Source: Haloplasmatales bacterium 4B
Lineage (GTDB): Bacteria; Bacillota_I; Bacilli_A; Haloplasmatales; Haloplasmataceae
DNA: 64,000 nt
Assembly: GCA_003586005.1 (NCBI GenBank)
Contig: NSKI01000009.1
Span: 1 to 64,000 of the forward strand
Direction: 5' to 3'
A program made the translations under genes and the position numbers. Positions 27,784 through 35,967 of this stretch are shown in pieces. Each line of letters begins with the position of its first letter. Position 1 is the first letter of the stretch. The notes under the pieces were generated by a model, which saw nothing but the letters and a program-made list of their open reading frames with translations, made no database searches and was not told the DNA's origin.

Positions 27784-28653
27784 ATGTCTTATTTTGGAAC
27801 AAAAATTAATCCTAAATACTATCATAAAAGTCAGATTAAATTCTATTTGTTTGTTTTACCACTAGCAATTTTTATGGTTCTACCAATAATTTATATCTTC
27901 GTCACTGCTTTTAAACCAATTGATGAGCTTTTCGCCTTTCCACCTCGTTTCTATGTAGTCAATCCCACACTAGATAATTTTCGAGATTTGGCTGATATGA
28001 CTGAAGGTTCTGGTCTACCTATGGGACGCTATATTTTAAATAGTATTTTAATAACTTTTTTTGTCCTAGCCTTATCATTACTATTTAGTACTATGGCAGG
28101 TTTTGCATTATCAAAGAAAAAATTTAAGGGGAAATCCTTATTGTTTGAAATCAATACGCTTGCAATCATGTTTGTCCCTATTGCAGTGACCATACCAAGA
28201 TTTTTAATTATTAGTGAATTAGGCATCATCAATACTTTTATGGCTCATATCTTACCACTTTTAGCTGTACCGGTAGGATTGTTCTTGGTAAAGCAGTTCA
28301 TTGACCAAATCCCCAATGAATTAATTGAAGCAGCTTATGTGGATGGTGCTAATGATTTTTATATCTATCTTAAAATTATTGTTCCACTGATTAAACCTGC
28401 TGTCGCTACAGTTGCGATTCTAGCGTTTCAATCAACATGGAATAATGTTGAAACTTCAGCATTATTTGTCAATAATGCAGAATTAAAAACATTTGCATTC
28501 TATTTAACAACCTTTGTCACACAATCAAATTCGATTGCTGGAGCTGGGATAGCAGCAGCTTCTTCTATGATTATGTTCTTGCCGAATCTGATTATTTTTA
28601 TCTTTTTACAAGGTAAAATAATGAATACAATGGCACACTCAGGGATTAAGTAA
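27784..28653 (+). CDS. Sugar ABC transporter permease, MalG type
   Basis: 289 residues with six membrane helices. Features are [20 protein letters not shown] after helix 1, the [11 protein letters not shown] loop, and the EAA loop [20 protein letters not shown] (about residues 182-201), followed by the conserved [19 protein letters not shown]. It forms the heterodimeric membrane core with the preceding MalF-type protein for oligosaccharide import. Ribosome binding site GGAGGG lies 6 bases upstream of ATG 27784. Six bases later the NHL-repeat gene begins. Confidence 0.9.
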   Translation: MSYFGTKINPKYYHKSQIKFYLFVLPLAIFMVLPIIYIFVTAFKPIDELFAFPPRFYVVNPTLDNFRDLADMTEGSGLPMGRYILNSILITFFVLALSLLFSTMAGFALSKKKFKGKSLLFEINTLAIMFVPIAVTIPRFLIISELGIINTFMAHILPLLAVPVGLFLVKQFIDQIPNELIEAAYVDGANDFYIYLKIIVPLIKPAVATVAILAFQSTWNNVETSALFVNNAELKTFAFYLTTFVTQSNSIAGAGIAAASSMIMFLPNLIIFIFLQGKIMNTMAHSGIK

Positions 28654-28665
28654 GGGGGAATGAAG

Positions 28666-30675
28666 ATGAAAACATTTAGTAAAATTTTAATTGTATTTTT
28701 TATCCTATTTACACCCCTTGTGAAAGTAAAAGGAGATTCTGCTTATGGTACATTTACATTAGATTCTAAAGGTCAATTTGTACTAACTCAAGAGGCCTAT
28801 AGTGCCTTTAATCTCATTAATTTAGATTTAAAAAATCCAAGTGATTTATTCTTAGATCAGCATCAAAATTTATATGTTGCAGACACAGATAATCATCGTA
28901 TCGTAAAATATAACATCAATACAGAAGAAACTACATTCCTAGGAGAGACAGTTTTAGAAAATCCAACTGGTATCTTTGTTACAAGTAATAATCTCATTTA
29001 TGTTGCTGATTTTTTGAAAGAAGCAGTTGTAGTACTAAATGATGAAGGTGAACTCATTAAAATACTAGAGAGACCTGATGAAATTTATTATGGTGAAGAT
29101 ACTAAATTTAAACCTAGAAAAGTCGCAGTTGATGATAATGAAAATATTTACGTTATTACTGAAGGTGGCGTAAATGGAATTGTACAACTAAACAGTAATG
29201 GAGATTTTCTCGGTTACTTTGGGGCAAACTTAACTAAACCTTCATTCAAAATGATTATTCAACGTGCGATATTTTCAGAAAAACAATTGTCGCAACTTGC
29301 TAAATTAGTACCTCCTTCTCCAACAAACCTTACAATTGATAATCAATCGATTGTTTATCCAATTTATAAAGGTCAATCTAGCGGATCCCTACGAAAACTA
29401 AATTTGAATGGAAATAACGTTTTAAATGTCGATTATAATTCAAGTTCATTTATTGATATTACAATAGATGAATTTGGGAATATTTATACTGTAGATGCAG
29501 AAGAAGAAGGTAATATCAGTATTCATGATAGTTTTGGAAATCTATTATTTCGATTTGGTGAAAAAAACACATTATCTACTAGATTAGGTCAGTTTATTAA
29601 CCCAACTAGTATTGAAGTAGATGACTATGGAAATATTTATGTATTAGATAATAGAACAGGGTCTGTCCAAGTGTTTTCTAGAACCGAATTTGGTCAGTTG
29701 GTATTTCGTGGTGTACAACTATTTAAAGATGGTAAATATTCAGAAAGCCAAGTGATATGGGAAAATGTACTTAAACAAAATCCAAACTTCGCTTTAGCAC
29801 ATATTGGTTTAGGAAAAGCTTATTTGAAACGAGAGCTATATCAAGAAGCTTTACAAGAATTTAGATTAGGTAACTCAATAGGTGATTATTCAGATACTTA
29901 TTGGGAAATCAGAAATATTTGGCTACAACATAATATCATTTATTTAGTTTTGATGTTAGTTGTACTTGCCTTTATATTGAAAATCTATAATAAAAATAAA
30001 GAATCTATTACCATCTATCAAAAATATAAAGCAAAAAAAACGAACCTAATAGAAAGATCTTTTCTAAAGGAATTAAAATATCTAAAGCATATCTTAAAGC
30101 ATCCATCGGATACCTTTTATGATATTAAAAATAAACGAAAGATATCTGTAAAAACTGGAATTTTCTTATATGTGATATTATCAATTGTAATGGTCCTTGG
30201 AACAGTACTAAAAGGTTATATGTTTAGAGGGGAATTACAGGATCTTTCTTTGTTTAATTTAGCTATTTCATTTACCGCACCGCTACTAGTCTTTACGATT
30301 GCGAATCATTTAATGAGTTCCTTACAAAATGGAGAAGGATTTTATCGTGATATCTTTATAGGGACAATTATAAGCTTCTCACCGATCATTTTATTTAGTA
30401 TACCGCTATCTATTGTGACAAACTTTTTAACATTAAATGAAGGCTTTATCTATCATTTTGGTTATAATATTTTACTTGTTTGGTCACTAGTAAATGTCGT
30501 GGTCATGATTAAAGAAATACATAACTATAAAGTGAAAACCTTAATAATAAATATATTACTAACATTATTTACAATCATTATATTAATCGTTTTATTTGTT
30601 ATTATCAACATCTTAACTGTTCAAATGATTCAATTCTTTGATGGGATTATAAAGGAGGTAAAGGTTAATGCGTAA
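28666..30675 (+). CDS. Exported NHL-repeat / TPR / Yip1-like membrane protein
   Basis: 669 residues in three parts. A signal peptide (1-~25) leads into an extracellular beta-propeller of NHL repeats (~45-330: NLYVADTDNHRIVKYN, LIYVADFLKEAVVVLN, NIYVLDNRTGSVQVFS). Then come TPR-like helices (~345-405: ALAHIGLGKAYLKRELYQEA), a membrane helix, and a C-terminal Yip1-type block of about five helices (~490-665). ATG 28666 is favoured over 28660 because of spacing from AGGGGG. Such proteins recur next to DUF5696 and fused permease genes in Firmicutes sugar loci; role unknown, possibly a scaffold at the transporter. It overlaps the next gene by 8 bases. Confidence 0.78.
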   Translation: MKTFSKILIVFFILFTPLVKVKGDSAYGTFTLDSKGQFVLTQEAYSAFNLINLDLKNPSDLFLDQHQNLYVADTDNHRIVKYNINTEETTFLGETVLENPTGIFVTSNNLIYVADFLKEAVVVLNDEGELIKILERPDEIYYGEDTKFKPRKVAVDDNENIYVITEGGVNGIVQLNSNGDFLGYFGANLTKPSFKMIIQRAIFSEKQLSQLAKLVPPSPTNLTIDNQSIVYPIYKGQSSGSLRKLNLNGNNVLNVDYNSSSFIDITIDEFGNIYTVDAEEEGNISIHDSFGNLLFRFGEKNTLSTRLGQFINPTSIEVDDYGNIYVLDNRTGSVQVFSRTEFGQLVFRGVQLFKDGKYSESQVIWENVLKQNPNFALAHIGLGKAYLKRELYQEALQEFRLGNSIGDYSDTYWEIRNIWLQHNIIYLVLMLVVLAFILKIYNKNKESITIYQKYKAKKTNLIERSFLKELKYLKHILKHPSDTFYDIKNKRKISVKTGIFLYVILSIVMVLGTVLKGYMFRGELQDLSLFNLAISFTAPLLVFTIANHLMSSLQNGEGFYRDIFIGTIISFSPIILFSIPLSIVTNFLTLNEGFIYHFGYNILLVWSLVNVVVMIKEIHNYKVKTLIINILLTLFTIIILIVLFVIINILTVQMIQFFDGIIKEVKVNA

Positions 30676-32839
30676 TGTTTATAAAATTGGATTTATCTTT
30701 TTCAGTCTTATCCTCATGATAACTACCTTCAAAACGTTAGCTTTTAATGGACCTATAATCCATGATTCATTACCTGCTGAGTCACAAAATTTCTTGCTCA
30801 AATCAAGCTATTTTACTCATCCGTTAAATAGTTTAGTTTATGAACAACCTAAAATTGATTTATCCCGATATGAAGTGCTACTAGAAAATGATCAATTAAA
30901 AGTATATATAGATAATGAATCGTTGGCATTAAGAATTTTAAATAAAGAGACTCAATATATTTGGATGTCTGATTTAGATAATATTGAAGATGAAAGATTG
31001 AACAAAGACTGGGTTGATTTTGTTCGCTCAGCTGTGTCATTTAGTTATTTAAACAACAAAGATGTTGTGAAATACGATAGTATTTTGGCATCAATTAGGG
31101 ATATAAACATCAAGAAAACTACAACTCCTAATAAAGCACATTTTGACCTTGATTTTACTTATCCAAAAATCAAAATGAGCTTAGAAATTGAACTTTTAGG
31201 GAATTCCTTATCTGTAAAGATTCCAAACGAGTCAATTATAGAATATGGGGACAAACGTTTGTTTAAATTGGAGTTATACCCATTCTTAGGTGCGACTAAA
31301 AACGATGAAATTCCGGGTTATACTTTTATTCCTGATGGTAGTGGAGCACTGGTTCGTTTCCAAAAAAACAATATTATGAAATCAAGTTTTAAGACACGCT
31401 TTTTTGGAAATGATGTTTATATTAATCAGATTAATAATGATATTTTACCATTTAATTTACCTGTTTATGGTATGGTTCATGGTCATAATCAAAATGCGAT
31501 TTTTACAGAAGTGAAAAGGGGTGCAGAATTTGGTGAGTTTATTATGCAATTTGCTGGGAATACTACAGATTTTAATTTTAATTATGTAGATTTTATTTTT
31601 AGAGAAAAATACTTTCAACGTTTAATTGATAATCAAGGCATCACTAATATTACAGAAGATAGATATCTTTATGATATTGAAATTAAACACCATTTTTTAA
31701 GTAATGAAAATGCTAATTATATTGGGATGGCACAAACATACCAAGAGAGTCTATTTGAAAATGAAGATACTATAAAATCTGATGGGACAGATATTCCAAT
31801 GCATTTAGATATCATAGCAGGCAATTCTTATAAATCCATTTTATTTCAAAAATTTGTGAAAATGACTACCTTAGATGAGGTTCTTGAAATAAGAAAACAA
31901 TTAAATGAAAATAATATCAATCAATTATTGTTTACTTATCAAGGATACAACAAAGGTGGATTATCTAAAATCAATGTTACCAATTATGAATTTGATAGAA
32001 GATTAAAAGATGAAGATAACTTAAGAAAATTAGATAATTTTTATTTATACTATCAACCGGTATTAGTACATAAAGAAGAAGCAGATAAAAGTGATTTATT
32101 AAAGAAAATTAGTAGACAATATGTGTTATCAAATCACTTCTATTATAATGATAATTTAAGTGTATTAAATGGCATTGGTGAGGCACTTGATTATGCGACT
32201 GATATCAATTCAAATATTGTATTAGATGGTGCTAGTCATCTACTATATTCAGATTTAGGCAACAATATCACAAGAGAAGAAATGATTAATCGAATAAATG
32301 ATAAAATTGTTGATGATATACCGATGTATACACCATCAAGCTATTTACTGAATAAAACAAGCGACTATTTAAATATTCCAAATAGTTCTAATGAGTATTT
32401 ATTCATCACAGATTCTGTACCATTTATTCAAACTGCTTTAAGAGGTTATGTCGATTATTATTCACAAAACATCAATAATAGTGGTAACAGATCAGTAGAC
32501 ATATTAAGAAATATTGAATATGGTACTTATCCATCGTTTTTAGTTTCTAACAAATCTAGTTATTATCTAAAGAATGATATATTTAGTGATATATTTGGAA
32601 TAGAGTATGATTTGTATCGTGATTTAATAATAGATGATTATCATTATGTGAATAACGCACTAAAATATGTCATAGGTAGTGAAATTATAAATCATGATGT
32701 AGTAAGTGATGGGCTTGTCGTAGTTTCATATGATAATGGAGTTAAGATCATCGTTAATTATAATCAGCAAGAAATGAATTATTCCGAAAACCTTATTAAA
32801 GGGAAGGATTATATCGTAGTAGGTGGTCAATATGAATAG
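30668..32839 (+). CDS. DUF5696-like exported protein
   Basis: 723 residues with an N-terminal signal or anchor (1-~25). The body begins LSRYEVLLENDQLKVYIDNE, LALRILNKETQYIWMSD, then a long all-beta region with IPGYTFIPDGSGALVRF (~210) and VYGMVHGHNQNAIF (~265), followed by an alpha/beta-barrel-like half (LLFTYQGYNKGG, VLDGASHLLYSDLG). I recognise this layout as the DUF5696 family found beside sugar ABC transporters in Paenibacillus-like loci; its biochemical role is unknown, though the fold pattern recalls a glycosidase. It overlaps both neighbours by 8 bases, so it is tightly coupled with the NHL protein and fused permease. Confidence 0.72.
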   Translation: MRNVYKIGFIFFSLILMITTFKTLAFNGPIIHDSLPAESQNFLLKSSYFTHPLNSLVYEQPKIDLSRYEVLLENDQLKVYIDNESLALRILNKETQYIWMSDLDNIEDERLNKDWVDFVRSAVSFSYLNNKDVVKYDSILASIRDINIKKTTTPNKAHFDLDFTYPKIKMSLEIELLGNSLSVKIPNESIIEYGDKRLFKLELYPFLGATKNDEIPGYTFIPDGSGALVRFQKNNIMKSSFKTRFFGNDVYINQINNDILPFNLPVYGMVHGHNQNAIFTEVKRGAEFGEFIMQFAGNTTDFNFNYVDFIFREKYFQRLIDNQGITNITEDRYLYDIEIKHHFLSNENANYIGMAQTYQESLFENEDTIKSDGTDIPMHLDIIAGNSYKSILFQKFVKMTTLDEVLEIRKQLNENNINQLLFTYQGYNKGGLSKINVTNYEFDRRLKDEDNLRKLDNFYLYYQPVLVHKEEADKSDLLKKISRQYVLSNHFYYNDNLSVLNGIGEALDYATDINSNIVLDGASHLLYSDLGNNITREEMINRINDKIVDDIPMYTPSSYLLNKTSDYLNIPNSSNEYLFITDSVPFIQTALRGYVDYYSQNINNSGNRSVDILRNIEYGTYPSFLVSNKSSYYLKNDIFSDIFGIEYDLYRDLIIDDYHYVNNALKYVIGSEIINHDVVSDGLVVVSYDNGVKIIVNYNQQEMNYSENLIKGKDYIVVGGQYE

Positions 32840-34676
32840 AAGAAGAAAAAGTATAGTTGGCTTGTTGTTTGTATCTCCATGGATTATCGGCTTTAGTATC
32901 TTTACATTCTATCCCCTGCTTCACTCACTATATTTAAGTTTTCATAAAGTAAAAATTACCGCTGCAGAGGGGATTGTGCTAACAAAAGTTGGTTTTCAAA
33001 ACTACAGTGATATGTTCCTAAAAGACATTCTATTTCTTGATTACCTTACTAATGAACTTACTACAATGACGATAATGGTACTTGTTATCACAGTTTTTTC
33101 ACTTATTTTTGCCTTGATTCTAAATATGAAAATTAGATTTAAAGGATTGATTAGAACGATTTTCTTTATCCCTGTTGTGATTATATCAGGACCAGTTATT
33201 ACTGAATTAATCGAACAAGGAGCAACACAAGTTATTGATATTACAAATTTTGGTATCGTAAATTTAATAACGGATGCCCTTGGAGATAAATTTTCACTTA
33301 TAATCACCACCATATTTGATAAATTGATATTAATCACTTGGTATTCAGGAATTCAAATTCTTATTTTCTTAGCAGCGTTACAAAAGGTAAGTGGTGAATT
33401 GTATGAAGCAGCAGCAATTGACGGAGCAAGCCCATGGGAAACATTTTGGAAAATTACTTTGCCAACCCTAAAACCGATGATTTTAGTTAATATGATTTAT
33501 ACTTTTATTTTCTTAGCTACATTTTCATTAAATAAGATTGTAATGCATATTAGTGATAATTTATTTAAAATTGATACAGGTTTCGGATATGCCTCAGCGA
33601 TTGCATGGCTTTATTTCATCATCATCTTCTTAATGGTTTTAATTTTAGTTGTGATTTTTAGAGTAGAAATAAAAACATCAATTAATAAATTTAAACAATT
33701 TGGAACATTTAGTTTGCTACACCCAGAACGTTATGAAAATAGAGAATTTTTGTTTTTACAAAAACCAAAAGTATTAAAAGCAAAAAAAATAATATTTGGG
33801 AGGTTGGGAACTGATGGTTGGTTATTTAAATCTTTTATTTATTTGCTAATCTCAAGTATTTTATTTGTTTACATCTACCCATTACTTTTTATGTTACTTA
33901 CTAGTTTGCAGTCAATGGATGATTTGATGAATCCAGGAGTCAATTTAATACCAACAGCACTTTATTTGGATAATTTTGTGAAAAGTATTAAAGTGCTTGA
34001 TTATTTCAATGCATTAAAATCATCATTATTTATCTCAGTAGTCCCATCAATACTTTCTGTATTCTCAACATCTCTTGTAGGGTATGGATTAGCAAGGTTT
34101 CAGTTTAAAGGAAAGAAATTAGTATTTGCATTAATATTAGTAACTTTTATTGTACCTTCACAAGTTTTAATGATTCCAACTTATTTAATGCTTGAAAAAA
34201 TCGGTTTATTAGGGAATGTATTAGCGGTTTTATTACCAGCTACATTTGCTCAAGGAATAAAACATAGTATTTTTATTCTGATTGCTTATCAATTTTATCA
34301 TTCGATTCCTAAAGTATTAGATGAAGCAGCTGAGATTGATGGAGCATCACCATTAATAATCTTTTTTAGAATTGCTTTACCTCTGTCAATTCCAGCTTTA
34401 TTGGTGTCGTTTCTGTTTTCATTTGTATGGTACTGGAATGAGACATTTACAATCTCACTATACTTAGATAACTACAAAACACTGCCAATTCAATTATCGA
34501 AATTCGCTGCTACATTTGAAAAAATCTACCCAATGACTGATTATATAGATAAAGCGAATCGAAGTGTTAAAATGGCAGGAACATTACTAACAATATTACC
34601 AGTTCTATTTGTCTATTTCTTACTACAAAGATGGTTTGTAGAAGGTATCGATAGAACCGGAATTACCGGAGAATAA
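32832..34676 (+). CDS. Fused MalF-MalG sugar ABC transporter permease
   Basis: 614 residues holding two complete permease units in one chain. The first (1-~290) starts KSIVGLLFVSPWIIGFSIF and has the EAA loop EAAAIDGASPWETFWKITLP near 191-210. The second (~330-614) has the EAA loop DEAAEIDGASPLIIFFRIAL near 497-516 and a MalG-like end (YFLLQRWFVEGIDRTGITGE). In most CUT1 importers these are separate genes, as at 26884/27784 here. A basic linker of about 45 residues (LLHPERYENREF, PKVLKAKKIIFG) joins them. ATG 32832 is preferred because AGGTGG lies 5 bases upstream. Likely partner of the 964-residue binding protein or another receptor. Confidence 0.87.
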   Translation: MNRRRKSIVGLLFVSPWIIGFSIFTFYPLLHSLYLSFHKVKITAAEGIVLTKVGFQNYSDMFLKDILFLDYLTNELTTMTIMVLVITVFSLIFALILNMKIRFKGLIRTIFFIPVVIISGPVITELIEQGATQVIDITNFGIVNLITDALGDKFSLIITTIFDKLILITWYSGIQILIFLAALQKVSGELYEAAAIDGASPWETFWKITLPTLKPMILVNMIYTFIFLATFSLNKIVMHISDNLFKIDTGFGYASAIAWLYFIIIFLMVLILVVIFRVEIKTSINKFKQFGTFSLLHPERYENREFLFLQKPKVLKAKKIIFGRLGTDGWLFKSFIYLLISSILFVYIYPLLFMLLTSLQSMDDLMNPGVNLIPTALYLDNFVKSIKVLDYFNALKSSLFISVVPSILSVFSTSLVGYGLARFQFKGKKLVFALILVTFIVPSQVLMIPTYLMLEKIGLLGNVLAVLLPATFAQGIKHSIFILIAYQFYHSIPKVLDEAAEIDGASPLIIFFRIALPLSIPALLVSFLFSFVWYWNETFTISLYLDNYKTLPIQLSKFAATFEKIYPMTDYIDKANRSVKMAGTLLTILPVLFVYFLLQRWFVEGIDRTGITGE

Positions 34677-34678
34677 TC

Positions 34679-35965
34679 ATGAAAAAATTATTAATTTTCT
34701 TAGTATCTATTATCAGTATTGCTTTATTAGTAGGTTGTACTGAAAAAAAGGATGAAAAAACAAACTTAAAATTAAATGAAGCACTAACCTATGAAATGAA
34801 AGGATCTTTTGATTTTTTCTGGAACGAGACTATAGATAAAGATGGTTTAAAAAGTTATGGATTAACCAAAGACCGCACTAATGGAGCTGTCGCAAGCATT
34901 GCTTCAAGTGGCTATGCCCTAACAGCGATTCCTATAGGAATAGAAAATGGCTTTATTACCTATGAAGAAGGTTATGAAAGAGCATTAAAGACATTGCAAA
35001 GCCTCAAGCAATTGGAGCGAGTAAATGGTTTCTATTATCATTTCTATACTTACTTGACAGGTAATAAAACTAGTGGAGTCGAAGTGTCAAACATAGATAC
35101 CGCTATTTTCCTAAATGGAGCTCTTTTTGCGGGAGAATATTTTGGGGAAGAAGTAGCAACAGTCGCAAAAGAAATTTATGATGAAGTGAATTGGCAATGG
35201 TTTTATAATGATTCAAGAAACCAATTCTATATGGCCTGGTATGTTGATAGAGGTTTCCAAGGTGCTTGGGATTTCTACGCTGAACAAATAATGATGTATG
35301 TGTTAGCCTCTGGGTCTGATACTTACCCTGTTGGTAAAGAAGCCTATGATGGATTTATTAAACATGAAGCAACATACAAAGGACATACCTTTATTCATTC
35401 TTGGTTTGGTTCATTGTTTACTTATCAATTCTCTCATGCCTGGATTGATTTTAGAAATATAACAGATAGTGATGGCATAAATTGGTTCAACAATTCAGTT
35501 GAAGCATCACTTGGAAATTATGAATATACTCAAAGCCAAGCAAGTCAGTTTAAAACCTTTAATGAACATATCTTTGGTATGACAGCCTCTGATGGACCAT
35601 TTGGTTATAGTGGTTTTTATGGTGCTGCCCCATCTGGTTATGATAACAAAGCTCATAAAAATGATGGAACCATTCCGCCTGCGGGAGCTTTAGGTTCTAT
35701 CGTTTTTACACCTGAATTATCAATTAATGCAGCAAATTATTTTTATAACGAGATAGGAGATCCAATCAAAGGTAAATATGGCTTTACAGATGCTTATAAT
35801 ATTGATGAAAATTGGTATGCATCAAGTTATATTGGGATTGATAAAGGAATTACATTATTAATGATTGAAAACTACAGAAATGAAACCGTGTGGAAGTATT
35901 TTATGAAAAATGAAAATATTCAAAATGGATTGAAAATACTTGGTTTTACTGAAAGTGAGGAATAA
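34679..35965 (+). CDS. Secreted GH144/PF10091-like glucanase lipoprotein
   Basis: 428 residues with signal peptide and lipobox LVGC (Cys20), so it is anchored outside the cell. The mature enzyme shows the alpha/alpha-toroid motifs of the PF10091/GH144 group: SFDFFWNET and GLTKDRTNG at the start, ASIASSGYALTAIPIG (~72-87), NIDTAIFLNGALFAGEYFG (~138-156), IHSWFGSLFTYQFSHAWID (~238-256) and FGMTASDGPFGYSGFYGAAP (~299-318). GH144 enzymes are endo-beta-1,2-glucanases, and the neighbouring GH94 phosphorylase supports that activity, cutting beta-1,2-glucan to importable sophorooligosaccharides. The PF10091 assignment is strong; the linkage is inferred from context. Confidence 0.85.
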   Translation: MKKLLIFLVSIISIALLVGCTEKKDEKTNLKLNEALTYEMKGSFDFFWNETIDKDGLKSYGLTKDRTNGAVASIASSGYALTAIPIGIENGFITYEEGYERALKTLQSLKQLERVNGFYYHFYTYLTGNKTSGVEVSNIDTAIFLNGALFAGEYFGEEVATVAKEIYDEVNWQWFYNDSRNQFYMAWYVDRGFQGAWDFYAEQIMMYVLASGSDTYPVGKEAYDGFIKHEATYKGHTFIHSWFGSLFTYQFSHAWIDFRNITDSDGINWFNNSVEASLGNYEYTQSQASQFKTFNEHIFGMTASDGPFGYSGFYGAAPSGYDNKAHKNDGTIPPAGALGSIVFTPELSINAANYFYNEIGDPIKGKYGFTDAYNIDENWYASSYIGIDKGITLLMIENYRNETVWKYFMKNENIQNGLKILGFTESEE

Positions 35966-35967
35966 TA

